Positions 50,391-64,000 are shown, counted from the first letter of the stretch. The stretch is DNA of 64,000 bases from Caprimulgus europaeus (GCA_907165065.1 OU015527.1:17869686-17933685), one strand, 5' to 3'. Notes: generated from the letters alone by a model not told the origin. Program-made: numbers and translations.

Positions 50391-53300
50391 GCTAAGCAGG
50401 GTCCAGCTTGTGTCTCCACACTGTGGCTTTGTGCCTTATCTATTCCTTAGCCAGCACACCTGCATGTGTCCCCTACTGAAGGTCTCCTGCCATCTACCCC
50501 TGAAGCTCGAGTATATGAAAAATTAAGTAAGAGTAAAATATATGTTGTCCAGTTTGCCAGGAATTATACACTATCATGATTGCTGAATAAATATTAATAC
50601 TACAATTAAATACCTCAGTTCAAACATTTCAGCATTGAAACGGATTATGAAACTGCTGAGGCCTCAGTACAATAGAATGGAAAGAAAGGTGATAAATATT
50701 TTTTTTTCTATGTATATATAAATATGTACATATCTATCTCTTGCTTCCCTATTTGCATACTTGCATGAGTATATAACATCTTATTAAATGTATTAAATTA
50801 GGCCAACACCACCTACTTTTTTCAGCAGCAACATGGTGTCGCAGGCTTCTCAAATATCAACTCTCCCTCCTGCAAAACCTCCCAGCAGCTGAAAACATAA
50901 ATCTTGGAGTCAGCAAAATAAAAAATAGACGCTTTATTACACTACAGCATTTCCCTCCACTTTCTCTGTGGTATCATTTGAAGCCTGCTTTCTAAAACAG
51001 AAGTTGAACAAATGAATCCTTCTGTCCTCACTTTCAGTTGTCAGCAGTGCTTCAGTGTGAGATGAAATAAATTGTGAGGCTCTTTCATCTTCTATAATCA
51101 GCTCTGCACAGCTGAGTACACCTACAGCCCTGCGAGCTGCCTCTGCCAGCACTAATTCTATGTGGAATGGGAAGTCTTTGTTAGTGCCATGTTTCTAATG
51201 TTCTACACAGGAGTGGGTTTTATTATTTTTATTTCTCCTTTTTTCTCCTGTGTGCTCTTCTCTGACTGATAAGCTATTGTACAATCCATTTTCTGCAGGA
51301 GAGAAGCTTTTAGGTGGTAACGTTATTTTCAAAATGTGCTTGATGTAGGGTACTTCTATTCCAAGGGGTACCACTATCACCGATGGTATCAGTGCTTTTG
51401 CAACATAATACTTATAAATTTGAGTTGGTTCAAAAAAGTCTTCAACCAATCTAACAGGAGGTCAAAACATTTCATTTTTAGAACTGTGAAAGCTATAAAT
51501 TCACTGCTGTTGCATCAGTGCAGGGCATTGTGGAGATTTACTTATCATAGGGTTATTTTTGTCTCTCCATCACACCTGCCCTGCTCAAGAACAGTGCAGA
51601 AGACATCAGACAAGGGAGGACCAGAGCTTCCAAAGGCTCACAGTTAGCCTAAAATCCCAGGGTGGTATGTTGTATCAAATGAATCCTTGCTGGGGAAGTG
51701 AGAGGCAATCAACTAAAAACCTGTACATACAGAGACATGGAGATGGGCTTTGCTAATGGACGCACTGGGAGAGGTGGTGAGCAATACAGCTATGGCACCC
51801 TTAGCCTCCAGGTCATCAGCTCAAACCAAGGGCAGGTCAACAGAGTGAAATGTGTTGTGGGCACCTGTGGCAGTCCCAGCAGCCAAACCAAGACCATCAC
51901 CCTACCCACACCTTTCACTAACAGCCTCTGAGAGTTGGCAAAGACCATCTTGCCACAGAAGCTGAACCATGATACTCTCATTCCTTCTCAGAGTTAGCCC
52001 TTGAAGGCTAAAACTGTACAAACTTTGACATTTGACTGTCACCTCCTACAACCATGCTAAGGGCTGAACTTTTCAGACTCCTGTCATGTTCTAGTATGCA
52101 TCAGATACAGCTAGATAAAAAAGCTGCTTTATACATTTCAGTAATCAATGACCTGAAACTGCCCAGCAAAATGGAAATAAGGCAGAGCAGAAAATCAACT
52201 TTCTCCAACATTTTCACTTCAAGAACAGAAAACAAACCCTTTTCTACATGTTAAGTGATGTCAGTAGTACAAGTCTAAGATCTGGCTACAGCCTGGTTTC
52301 TCATGGGCTGGTAAGTTCTTTGAAAAAGAGTATATTAATCAAGCCGTGCAACCTTGCAGGAGATGCAGTTTTATCATAAAATAGTCACAATCCTGGCCAA
52401 TTAGGAGGCAGAAGCAAAACACCTCACTATCCCTGAGAATTTGATTATCCCAAGACATCCACAACCAACAGATTTAGTTTACTAAAGCTCTTATAATGAA
52501 GTAGTGTTATTCTTCAGAAAATTAATATTTTAGAATCTGACCATTAAGGATACTGAGTAGCAGAGCAAACCTTATATATTATTCTACCTTTAAAAAATGT
52601 TTTAACAGCCAATAAAATTGCTCTCTGTGCCAAGCAGTTTTCAGTCTTGAAGTCATAGTTGAAAGTGCTGTTAATAATTTTTAAATTACCACATAATCAA
52701 CCTCAAAATCACCTAGTTGATCTTTGGGCACAAGAAAAAGAAAGGATATGTATTTTTTCCAAGATGCGCGTATCTTCACTGCACTGAACTGGATTTCACT
52801 CCTGTTGGGGCTGAAGGATACAGCAGGAGGTTACTGTGCTCTCAATGCTACAGGGAGAGGGAAAGGCAGGTTTCTGGGAGGTCCTGTCTTCTCACTGACA
52901 AATTCCATAAAGAAGACTTTCTGGAAAATACACTTCTCCTCCTGGCTCTGATGATTTTTTGACATGCCCATTCTCAGCCATTTATGTTGAACACCACTAA
53001 GGAAGCTGTACCATTTCAGCTACACTTCCAGAGGACTTTCCTGTGCAAGAATGCTGCAAGTGTGCCTTTCAAAAGCTGAATGTTTCTACACACTGAGTAA
53101 AAACATTTTTGGTTGAACAGTAACCATACCTTCACAAAGGCTGCCAAATATTTATGAGTATCATATAAGCATAAAATGTAGATGTGATATGTCCTCTCCC
53201 CTTGCACAATCCCTTACAGATCATAATAACAATATTTTGTAAACACTACATAGTCATAAGTATGCAAAACTGCAAATGCAAGGTCTATAACTACCTCATA

Positions 53301-53698
53301 AGAGAAAAGGAGCTGCTACAAAAGCAATACCTAACTACAGGGTATGTCAGAATTTAGAGCCAGGTTTGAATTTTGTTCTTTATAAAAGTCCAAACAAAAC
53401 TCCCAAAGTTGAACTTCCTTGAACTTTTGTGTATTGCAAATCTGAATACAAAATGAGAATGCTGAGTCCATTTCCAATGTCAAGAAAAGTTTAATAAAGT
53501 TAAATAAGGGAACAAACTATCCTTTTCCAGCCACCTGTTTGAGAACTGAGCAGGTGTGGCAGTTTCAGGTCCCCCTGAAATACCTGATTGCTGGTAGGGT
53601 AAGATGGCTGACTCCCCAAGGGTCAGGGAGATCCAGCCAAGATACAGGTACAGATCTGCTTGCGTAATTTCTATTTCTGTCACTGTGACCCTGCTCAA

Positions 53699-53736
<38 letters not shown>

Positions 53737-56700
53737 GGACTTTGTTTATGGCAGTGAAGGTGGGAATGTTAATGTTGATAAGCAATAACACCATATAACT
53801 TCTCTTTTTCATACCTCTGTCTGATAAAGAACAATCGCCCACCAGCTTTTGGCAAAGCTGACAAGACCAAAACAGGGTCCATCACGTTAGCCAGGCAGGA
53901 GCTAGGTCATAAGTATATTCTTTTTGTCAAAGCTTAGCTTCATCAAAAGCAATCTTCCAACCCATTAGGGAAAAGAAGGGCAGTGTAACAGCCACCTGGA
54001 AGTGAACAAAATCAGCGCCTCTCTCCCAAAGCAGGGAATTTTTTGAAATATATTAGGGCTAGCAGTGTATTTCCTCTCTTGCTAAGGGCATCTGGGGGTA
54101 ATGATACCCTTCTTTGCACAAAATTCTAGATGCTGCAGGCTATCTACTGTAACAAATACAAAATCAAATCCATATGCATAAAACAACATACAGACAGGCA
54201 TGCAGTAGCTATACTATTGCTACTGTTAAAATATTTAAGAATCCTGCTACAAACTGGTTCCTTCAAGCTTGATCACAGATATCTTAGAAAAGGTTAAAAC
54301 AAAATTAAGATGCAGTTTGATTATTGCTATTTATTGCTCCTAATATAAATCATAACATTAAACATTAGCATAGGACATTGCCAATGCTACCATTTGTTCT
54401 TTGTATAATGCTAATTTCATCCAAGGACTTTTAAAATAATTTTACTAGTTAAATAAGCACCTTTAAGACTCACATAATGGTTATGTTCCACATAATTTTT
54501 TTTCCAAATACTGATCTGTCTCATTCCCCCGTCTGTTGTCTATGAAGTGCTCTTTGTAAAATACATTAATTGAATTTAGCTTTCTCAATGTGATTCACTG
54601 AAAAGTGATACACATAGTATAAAAATAATATCCAGCTAAATTAATATAGAATAGTTGAAGCTAGAATATAAGTAGATGAAATGAAAGGAACCTGACAAAC
54701 AGATGCACAGTTAGATCTCAGCACACTAAACATCAGTAAATATATTTGCTTTTTAATCTTTTATAGCTGTGTTTTTGTTTAGATAGAAAGGTTTATTCTT
54801 GCAAAACATGTTTCATAACTCTCTCAGCAGTAAACTGATTGGCAGAAGCTTCTTTCTTACCTTTCTTTTGTATAATTAATTATTGGATCTTATTACTATG
54901 TTTCCCGTATTTGACAGTGGTTTTCCTTTTGAAGTCAAAAGAAACTTTTTCATTAGCTGCAGATGGCATAAAGCTAAAACCACTGACAGAGAAATTTGCT
55001 TTCTATCATATACTCCCATTACCAGTAATACACAGCATATGGGTGAAAGAGACACAAGAGGCAACCAATACTTTTGGACAATGCCGAATATCACAACCTT
55101 GCCATATTGTATATTAAATTTACATTACATCCAGCAGTCAAGGAGAACATTAAATATGTTGATATTACAAGTTTATAATATTATTTCTCCCAAAATGCTG
55201 CTACAATTTTATAGTACAAGGATTCAAACAATTCTAGACAGAACTATGACTTTATTAATGGTCACTTATTAAATTTCTGAGACTACAAGTACTCTGCAAG
55301 GCAGAATTCATAGTCTGTGGCCAAATCCTGCTGGCTCTGGAGGGAGTCAACAAAATGAGGTGCACAGCATGTTATCGCAGGGCATATTTTCCACGAAGTA
55401 CTTCTTTGATCTTTTTTTGCCTTACTGGCCTTGTGTTTTCATCACTGCAGTGTTGAGGGACCTTGTTATTTATATTCACTAGGCTGCTAGTGAGGGTAAC
55501 AACATTTTAAGCACATTGATAACACTGTGTACTGGGAAAACCCCTTCCATAGGTGTAGATTTCCTTCCCAGGGAATTAAGAGTGTGCAGAGATGCAAGCT
55601 GAACTTCCTGAAAGTTTAAGACTTTCTGGAATTAACATTTTGGCACCATTTATCATAGAAATGGAACTCAAGTGCAATACTTGGATTCAGACCTACACAT
55701 GGATCCATGTTTGGATGGATTTGATGCTTGATGTAACTTCTGTTGAAGCCAGTGGGAGACTTTCCACTGACTTCATTCAAAATACATCAGGGCCTTGGCT
55801 GAGAAAATATTTATACAGAGGAATTCATCCCATCACTAATTTTAATAAACATGTTTTATAAAATTGCTTACAACATTTTCCATTAAGAAGAAAAGCTCAC
55901 AAAATGAAATGCTGTCTGGCATATGAATTCCATCTTGACAAGATACTGCAAAGACAGATTAAAATGCTCATACGAAATACATATACTAATTTATTATACA
56001 TATACTTTTAAGATTTACAGAGGTCAAAATATGTGCCATTTAAGAAAATACAAATAAAATTTGGTTATTCTATCTGAGTCTAAATGCTCATAAAAAACAG
56101 CAATATTTATAGGGTTTAGAGAAAAACAATTGACATAAAGCCAGGTCACATTCAGTATTAATATTAGAGATTACAACTCTATACAAGTCTCCCGATAGTG
56201 CAAAAGTCTTATTCTTTTTTTATTCTTTGTGGAAAGTGTGGTCTGTATAGCAGGTCTTTTGTGCACGTAGCAGTGCCTTGGTTTTACTAAGAAACAGTGG
56301 AAATTTCCTTAGCACATTAAAAAAAAAAGTCTTTACAGAAAAAAAACAACCAACTACTATGAAAACAAACTATCCACAAGTGCTGCCTCCCTAAAGCTAA
56401 CAAGTTCCAACAACTGTTAATTTTGTCTGGCTCCTTGGTGGAAGGTTTATATTGCAAACACATTCCCAGTTATGCTGTAATCCATCTCAAAGGTGGCATG
56501 ACATCAACACTCACACAGCTAGGGCCAAGCCTGTGGGTATGAGGGTAAGAGAAGGGCATCAAAAAAGAAACAAATCTTAGTTCCTGCAGTTCAGAGACCT
56601 GTCCCATCAGAGCAGAAGGAGCTTATTTTTATTTTATGTTTTGGTAAGAAAAACTGACATGAGTTTGTTTGTGTCTGTTTGGGTTCTGCCAGATGGAAAG

Positions 56701-58459
56701 GTTAGCTCATCAGAGGCAGCTGTTTTAGCAAATTACCTCACTGTGCTATAATGACTGAGTTATAATAGGCTATTGAAGAAAATCCTTTAGATTCCCAGTG
56801 AGATCATGATAACTAGAAACAATTTCAATGAGATTTCTGATTTACTTTGGAAAGGATTCAGTTGGAAAGGCTAGTGATACAATGATATATTTATTTTGTT
56901 TGTATTTCTTTTTAAATATCTATTAAGCATTTGGCTTTTCTTTGAACTAATGTGTTTATTATTTTCTGTGGGGTGATATATTTCATTATTTAAAGATATA
57001 ACTGCAAGGGAAGGAAGCTACTCTATATACAATATGCCTCACTGAAAAACTTATTTCAAAAACTCAGAATGAATTAATTCTTTGCCTTACTCTGTGCATT
57101 ACATGATTAAAATGATCACAAGGGAAAATGTGAAGCAACACAGATAACAAAAGCTGCATACAGTCTACACCCAGAAGGGTTATTTGAAGATAAAAACCTT
57201 TTTGGGAGGTTGAATGAAGTTGGCTTGGCTATTCTGAAGAGGTGAAGTTAAAAACTACCTTTTCCTCATTTTAATTCCACTACTGCAACTTTTTCTAGAA
57301 ACAGAATTAGCACGTTGGAGAGAAACTTGACATTTGGCAGAAACTTAGTCCTCTGGTCACAGAGGTGCCTTTGGAGGTCTAGTAAAATTTGGCTGTGACG
57401 AGCTCTGGCAGAAGCTGCACTTCCTGTGGCCACTGCAACTTCAGCTGCTCAGCTATTGCATTTGTAGAGGCAATGTCAGTTTTGTTAGCGTCTTTTTCTT
57501 CAGCTCCATTTTGCGGTATTTGTTACAGATTGTATTAGCAAAATGAGGCCTGAACTGCACAAACAAAAGACCATCCTACTAGGCATGTCTCCCTCCAAGC
57601 AATGTGCATGTAGTGAGCCTTGCCCATGCACTCCCTAGCAGCAATGCTCTTCCCAGAGCCTACCCCCACACCCAAAGAGCTTAACAAGCAAAGTCTTTGC
57701 GCCTTCCTCTCTGATCAAGCTGTTTCACTTAGTCATCTCTTTTGACTGTTAGAGCAGAAGACAAATGTTTTAGTGCAGCTTAGGAGTCTTTTAGGACACA
57801 GCTACAGATTGTCCAGACACTAATTATTTATGAGCACCTGGCCTCTCAAAGGACAGCTTCTTTGTAGCAGCCACTTGCAAGGCACTTGGTAAAAAACCTT
57901 GCAATTAGCTTGGGAAAATCTGTTTCCCATACATGGATTCTACAGGTTAAACTGAACAACAATAGCCTACATGTCAGCACTAGAAACTTGATTGCAATAC
58001 AGCTTGACATGGTTTATGACATCTGGCCACAGGAAGGGCATTCCTGGCACACCAGGGCATTATTTTAGGTCTTTCTGGAGGGAATATAATACTTCAGCTC
58101 AGTTAGACAGTTCGATGGGTGCATTGTTCACTGGCCTTGGACAGCCCCTGTGGGCTAGCAGCCACACCAGCAAATTTAGTCTAGACAGCTCTCATTTACT
58201 TTTACAACTGCAAGTGTATACTTTGAATGGACAACCTCACTGGGGTGCTTGCAGTGAATCCCGCGCTGTCTTTTCAGAAACAGTGACCAACAGAGAACCC
58301 ACCAGCAGCTTAAAATGCTCCTTCCACCATACATGGTTGTCTTGCATTTCATTTGTTACTGGTTGTCCAGTTTTGTTATGGTGATACAAAGCTCTTTACA
58401 CTTTCCTTCACTATTGAATCCCTTCAGCAGCTGCGCTGTCTGCTGTGCCTGTTTCCATC
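50391..58459. other. Unannotated sequence
   Basis: About 8 kb without a supported gene. A minus-strand open stretch at 50937-51194 followed at once by a polyadenylation-type hexamer is discussed as a weak exon candidate. It also contains the CAA microsatellite (53702-53736). Confidence 0.5.
53702..53736 (+). repeat. (CAA)n microsatellite, about 11-12 units
   Basis: An uninterrupted CAA trinucleotide run. The poly-Asn (plus) and poly-Leu (minus) frames across it are translations of the repeat. Confidence 0.95.
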
Positions 58460-58464
58460 ATAGT
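58460..58464 (+). repeat. Target-site duplication, left (ATAGT)
   Basis: ATAGT immediately precedes the TG end of the ERVL-like LTR and recurs at 59476-59480. Confidence 0.7.
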
Positions 58465-59475
58465 TGTGTTGGGTTGGGGGGAGTGGGGGAGGGGGTATGT
58501 GGGTTTTGGTAGTGGGGGAAGGGGCCACCTTGTGAGACCGAAAGCTCCTCTCACTCCAAGGCGGACCCCCCAGGCCAGCCTGGGCCAATGAGCACTAGAG
58601 AAACGCCTCTGCAAATCCACATTTGTGAGGGGAAGGACTGTCCTGAAAAGAAGAAGGTGGAGAGAACCTGGAGGAGGGGCCATTGACCTGACCAAAAGAC
58701 AACCAATGGCCTAAACAGAGAGAGAGTTTCATTGTCAGGAGGAAGGAGGAGGAGGAGGGGGAGGACAGAGAACCTCAGACACCCAGTACAACTGCATGGA
58801 GTAGGAGAAGGTAAAGGAGGTCCCTGCAGCCCATGGAAGTTCAATAGAGGAGCAGATACCCACATGTAGGCTCTGGAAGACTTCACACTGTAGCAAAAAA
58901 GCTGAGCCTGAGGGCAAGTGTGATGGAATCAAGACCTTCAGTGCCACTCAATGCCAGAGTGGGAGTGGACCCCCAGAGCCATGGGGGTGAGGAGGTGCAC
59001 TGGACCAGAAGCCTGTCTGCAGCCCATGGATGTTCCCATGCTGTAGCTGGGAGCTGTGCCCACAGAGGTCCATGATTCCATGGGAAGCTCTGGAACATCT
59101 TGTTCCTGGACTTTCATGCCAGGAAAAGCAGCAGAGGTGAACTGACTGCAACCCCTACTGCCTGTCCCCTGTGCTGCTAGGGGAAAGAAGGTAGAGAAAT
59201 CGAGAGCAAAATTATTGGAGCCTGGGAAGAAGGAAGGGGTGGGGGAGGGTGTTGTAAAATGTAGTTGTTGTGTCTACTCAGATGAATGGCAATGGATTAA
59301 ATTGATTTTTCTTCTCCAGGTGGAGTCTATTTTGCCTGTGACCATAACTGGTGAGTGAGCCATCCCTGTGCTTCATTCCTAATCCCATTCCCCTTTGCTG
59401 TGCCTCCCATCCCATCTCACCAGGTGGGGGGGAGGGAGTGCAGGACCACATGGTCCTACTGTGAGTCAAACCACC
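58465..59475 (+). mobile_element. Solo LTR of an endogenous retrovirus, ERVL-like
   Basis: This GC-rich segment of about 1.01 kb begins TGTGTTGGG and ends AAACCACC, with an A that can be shared between LTR end and target to give ...CA. It is flanked by a 5-bp duplication ATAGT, the length typical of ERVL-type integration. Its features include a G-quadruplex-type G-rich start (58471-58495), a GGA-rich patch (58737-58765), two copies of CTGCAGCCCATGGA (58824-58837 and 59017-59030), an ATTAAA hexamer at 59296-59301, and near the 3' end GGTGGAGTCTATTTTGCCTG, which by recall resembles the U5 region of avian ERVL LTRs. Base composition changes sharply at both borders. No gag, pol or env lies beside it, so it is a solo LTR. 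Open frames inside it are chance readings of GC-rich DNA. Confidence 0.78.
59296..59301 (+). promoter_or_regulatory. LTR polyadenylation-type hexamer ATTAAA
   Basis: The common AATAAA variant, about 175 bases before the 3' end of the ERVL-like LTR, where an R region would be expected. Confidence 0.45.
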
Positions 59476-59480
59476 ATAGT
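59476..59480 (+). repeat. Target-site duplication, right (ATAGT)
   Basis: Exact copy of 58460-58464, directly after the LTR. Confidence 0.7.
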
Positions 59481-62400
59481 ACTATTTACCATGTCTACCA
59501 GCTTATTAATAAAAGACTTAAGTGCCACCATCACTTTTTGCCAGAGGGGTATGGGTCATTTAATCTTTTTACCTTCCTGTTTCAGAACTTACATCACTTA
59601 GATGACAGGACTTCAGTTACCATATGCTGAATGTGCAGTATAGAGTACACTCAATGAGAACTATGTGGCAATAGTATTTGTGGCTAATCTAATTTGTATC
59701 TGGATACCCAGCTATGAAGTCTGTATTTTGCTGGCATAATTCATGTATTCTGAAACCTGAGGAGCTTTATAAAAATATTTTGGTTTTGTCAATAGGAAAC
59801 ATTGTAATCATACATAATAGGGGAGTTCTACTTCACGAATATGTTACTCAATTCCCAAATAATAGAAAACCTCCACAATTATCCTATCTCTAGTCCAACT
59901 GGGAAACCAGCTCAGTTTAATAACTTGTTTTTCGCTAAGCATATTTTAGGGGTTTATTAACCTTCAGTGTTCCCTTCTCTATATCATCAGACATATTATT
60001 TGGTGAGGGGCCTTTAGATAGTGGTGTCACTTGGGAAATGCTAGGGATTTATACTCCTCATAAACCTTGCTTTCTGCTGGGTGCTGGGAGAGAAGAGGCG
60101 TGTGTGAGTGGGCAGAATTGACAGTCACATGCAGAAAAGGGGGTTATTGGCAGGGGAGGCACTGGGAGTAGGAGAACCACACTGGGAAGAGCTCAAAGGA
60201 AACTCCTGGGAGCAAACACTGGAGTGTGGGAGTGGTGAGGGCTGCCAGAGCTGCCATGTCTGGCCCCTTGCAAAGGCAGAGGGTTGTGTGACCAGCCAGT
60301 CATCCAAACGGTCCACAGAGGCCATGTCTTACATCCCCCACTTGCTCTGCCAGCCGTAAAAAACTTTCCAATACCCCACAGCAAAATTAAAACCTTTCAT
60401 ACAAAACCAAAGCCACAGAAGCTATAAAGTGTTACAGGAAATGAAGCAGAAAAGAACAAGGACACTTTCAATGTACTAAACCCATGAAGTAGCAGGAAAT
60501 GTGGAAATTACCAGATGACTTTAGAAGACAGATTATGGCACAGAGGAAGACAAAATAACTGCAATGGGCCTGCCAGTATGGCCTTGGGAAAATTTTTTCC
60601 TAAAGACATATTTGGCAAACTATAAGCATGTATGCAAGCGATACCAAGAATTACTGCTAGGAGAAGAAGGAAATTTTGCTCTAGACACTCTGCCTTCAAA
60701 TTTGGTAGCTTTCTTTCCCATAGTGCCTAGGATCAACAAATGTTTCATGAAAGGGTGAAAGATGCATTCATTTAAATGTTTGCATTTACTTGGAAAGTTC
60801 TGTTCACTCCTGGGATAAGGTCTGCCCAATGCCAAATGAGTTCCAGGTAATCCAGAAAACTCTACTGATGGTTAAATGAGCTATGCTTTTTCAAGGTCTA
60901 ATTGTACTTGGTCACTGTTCATAGGGGTGACAAAACATACTTTTCTAATAAAAAAGTCCACATATTATTTCTGGCCTATGACATGTGGATTGCTAATTTC
61001 TCAGAGGGAAGTTTAGTAGAATTTATTTAACACAAGCAAAACAATACGTTCCAAAAAGTGATTAAACTATATTCCACAGAACTAAAAGAAGACTTATCCA
61101 AGACAAACAAAGGTTTTCAGACTAAGCTGTTACAAATACTTTTCAATTGCTTATTAATGTTTATTAGTGAGAAGGGATAAGTGGGTTTATAAATAGGGAA
61201 TGCTCTTACCACAGAGTTTATTTGTTACAGGACAGGGAATAAAGGAGTATTAAACTGCGTAAACACAGTGTTTTGTGAAGAGACACCCACTGCCTTCCAG
61301 GGGATTTTAGACACAGTATTCCACAAGACCGAATGGCAGACAAACCAGAAACAGCTGGATGAGACAAAGGAATTTCAAATATGCCAGGTTTTAATTTTAT
61401 TAACCAGAGCACATGTAACTAATCTTGGAACCCAGATAACTATTCTTTTCACAGCAATTAGCCTTGCTTCATTAATATGCTGCTTAACATTTGCTTGGGA
61501 CTTTCTTTTGATTTTTTTTTTTCCCCCCTCATGACTGAAATGTATTTTTAATTTTTTAAAAAGATAATTAGAATAGATTGCATGCATTAAATCTGAGAAC
61601 ATCTACAGTCAGAAACTGCAGACAGCAGGAGAATGACTTTTGACCTTGAAGTATTAGAGAAGTCATAGACATTTGGACCGACACACAAGAACCACAATTC
61701 CTCTTCTTGTATGTTACAAAGAAGGGATGGGTTTGACAGTGGGCAAGCAAGAAAACTTTAGCCAGGGTCCTCATTAAACTTATACCTTTCTGTGGCTCTT
61801 TAATTTTGCAGAAATATGTAAGGAGACGGTAGTGTAAATGAGAAACAGACATGATTATGCAGCATCATAATGTGTAAATTGCAGAATTCCTCATTATTTT
61901 GTTATGTTACCAGAGACTGTATAGTTCCACTCCTATTAGAAATTATTTAAACAGTCATTCGCAAGAGTCCTGCTATCAGCTAAGAATGTGAAAAATGTAT
62001 TTTTTGAGGTGAAATTCAGTAGTTATTCTGTCTTGATATTGAATCTTCTTGGAACCTTGTTAATGGGTCTTGGTATGACAGAAGACATGAAGGCAATAGC
62101 ATTCATATTGTCCAGCTGAAAAGCTCACAGTGAAAGTCACGCTGTGGTGCTCAAGCATGGATGTATCTTTGCTTCACAGCACATAAAGCCACAGGGCCTG
62201 TTCAGACCTCATTTGCCATTGTAACTAACTTTTAACAAGTTCAATGACATCATTTACATTAAAGCTTTTCAGTCCAAAGCAGAGAAAATGGGAGAAACTG
62301 AGGTATCACTCCCAGATGAATGCCCTTGGGCAGTAAAGAACAGCATCAGAGACACAACTACAATAGCAAGTTGCAGTGCATCCCGTCACACTACAAAAGA

Positions 62401-64000
62401 TACATGTGTCCCAAGCCTTTTTGAAATAGAAGACATTTTTCTGTTTGCCCGAGTTTTGAGTGACCTTTGGTTTGGCCCTGCACTTGTGACCCAAAGACAC
62501 CAGGGTCTAGAGGAATCACTGTCTCTTCCATGAGAGAGAGATGGTCAGCTCGGTCTCATTTTTAGCAAGGATTTCAGAGGAAGGAGGGGATGAGGAGAAG
62601 GCAATAGAATTATCAGAATGCCAGATCAAGAGATCTTTCATCCTAAACCTCCCTCTCTTTCACTTGCTCAGGCAGCAGCGGGATCCATTCTCTCTCTTTT
62701 CTGTTCAGTGATAAATAGTCTTTATTGCTAAAATCCAGAAGTCTGTAATTCTATTACCACTATTCCTGAATATTCAGAGAAAATAGCTGCTTAACAGCCA
62801 GTTTTCTTCAGAAGCAAATGGACAGAAATGTGGGCTTTGACTACCACCAGTGGATTCAGCTGAGGTATTTGCTGCTGTTACAGCTTGTGCTTATATGTAG
62901 GCTTGGAACTGGGGCAGCTGAGGAACCAGTGCACATTCACATCTGCAATGCCCACTTTAGGACAGTAATGTTTGGCAGCAGCACAGGGGGACAGCTGAGA
63001 GTGATTATCTTGTAAATATTCCCATTAAGGCTTGCCAGAGACCACAAGTCAGAGTCCTTGACATGAGCATATTATCTGTAAGATGATGGAAGATTTGTGA
63101 TGCATTTTATTCATGTCTCAAAATAACATCTCAGCCTTCTCCAGTCTGTGTGCATCCTTGCTCCCACAGGCATATAGTTCCTCATCGCCTCTTTGCTTCG
63201 AAAAGCCACAGCAACTAATTCATCTGGAGCAAAACCCTGCTAATTTTTGTTGCCATCCAACTGATCTGCACAATGCAGTCTCAGGGTTATTTTCCCTTTA
63301 CTAAAGTGTAGCTAACTGGATAAACCCTCTGCTAGCAGCACTGCAATTGACAGACATTTCTCAGAGGCAGTCCCCCTCCCTCGGTGTGCTGAACAATTAC
63401 ACATTACAAAAGCTAAACTCATCCTGGGAGGGCCAGGCCAAAAACGGAGCCCCAGGCTTTTTGAAGCACAGGCCAATGTGTTAAGCAGCTAAGCACTCAG
63501 CCTGTATTTCCTATGCTGTAGCTACAGCAACCCTGTGACCATCTTGTGGGGCTCACTGTAAATGAACTGCTTCTTCTTAACTGAAATACCTTGGTACAGT
63601 ACAATAATGTATCCATAACAATAGCTTTGTACAGTATATTACTATTCTAATCAGATGTTTTATTGGTAGCAGTATGCCTCTTAGAGCTAGCATTTCATTT
63701 GCCTCCTTTGCCTTGTAGAAATCCTGCTGCTGTGACAATGTATAGCTGTAAAGCTAATGGTCTTTCTTAAACTCCCCCTTCTGAGAGGGAGAGAAAGAGA
63801 GGGAGAGAAATCACAGTCATTTCCAGCCATTCGTGTTAAAATACAAAGAAAACAAGAATCATTCAAAAGTGATGTGCTGGGCAGCCTACATTAATATTTA
63901 TGTTGGCATTAATATTGATAAGAATGTACCTTATGCTTTGTTGTCTACCCCCAGCATCCTTAAGTTCTCTGTTATTCAAGCTAATAGCCATTAGCTCACA
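59481..64000. other. Unannotated sequence to window end
   Basis: No supported gene. A GC-richer patch at about 60080-60350 contains an 83-codon open frame without a recognisable motif. A GA-rich tract is listed separately. Confidence 0.55.
63783..63810 (+). repeat. GA-rich low-complexity tract
   Basis: Imperfect GAGAGGGAGAGAAA purine tract. Confidence 0.85.

Noticed and set aside
51195-51449. Minus-strand frame containing PTQIY, similar to a short stretch of the Polycomb protein SUZ12
   Set aside because: Only five residues agree and the flanks do not align; it is within chance for AT-rich frames.
53480-53842. 120-codon minus-strand frame with a poly-Leu block
   Set aside because: The Leu run is the complement of the CAA repeat and the rest has no recognisable domain.
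58411-59151. Several minus-strand frames of 67-111 codons
   Set aside because: They lie inside the GC-rich ERVL-like LTR, overlap each other and carry no motif.

Overview
The window looks like bird nuclear DNA. It is AT-rich and CpG-poor. It carries three sense-strand CR1 LINE copies with the CR1-type 3' end (repeated ATTCT[A/G]TG units), two solo retroviral LTRs that resemble avian ERVK and ERVL types by recall, and many short microsatellites. No SINE of a mammalian type was recognised. The family assignments come from reading motifs, not from a database search, and a crocodilian or turtle source is not formally excluded.

No host protein-coding gene, tRNA, rRNA or CRISPR array could be supported. 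The window reads as intergenic or deep intronic sequence. Most open frames are short and chance-like; the long ones all lie in LINEs.

Layout: 1-13.5 kb is unremarkable sequence with a 20-bp perfect palindrome (634-653), a long A/purine tract (2659-2740) and small repeats. 13.5-14.1 kb holds a decayed LINE reverse-transcriptase relic of L2-like type. 14.1-35.2 kb is ordinary, with TG/TA and AAAT repeats, a G-quadruplex motif and three small tandem duplications. 35.27-39.22 kb is a nearly complete CR1 copy with both ORFs, in which a 2-base loss fuses ORF1 (SGNH esterase) to the ORF2 endonuclease frame. 43.65-47.22 kb is a second, 5'-truncated CR1 interrupted at 44,031-44,581 by a third, younger-looking CR1 tail fragment. 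48,269-48,635 is a 367-bp solo LTR with a 6-bp target duplication (ERVK-like). About 50.24-50.39 kb is a probable old antisense CR1 fragment. 58,465-59,475 is a solo LTR of about 1.01 kb with a 5-bp target duplication (ERVL-like). The remainder to 64 kb is ordinary.

Nothing here works together as a host system. The biology is the layered history of retroelement insertion: an ancient LINE relic, at least two generations of CR1, and two endogenous retroviruses reduced to solo LTRs. I did not find convincing evidence of a new system.
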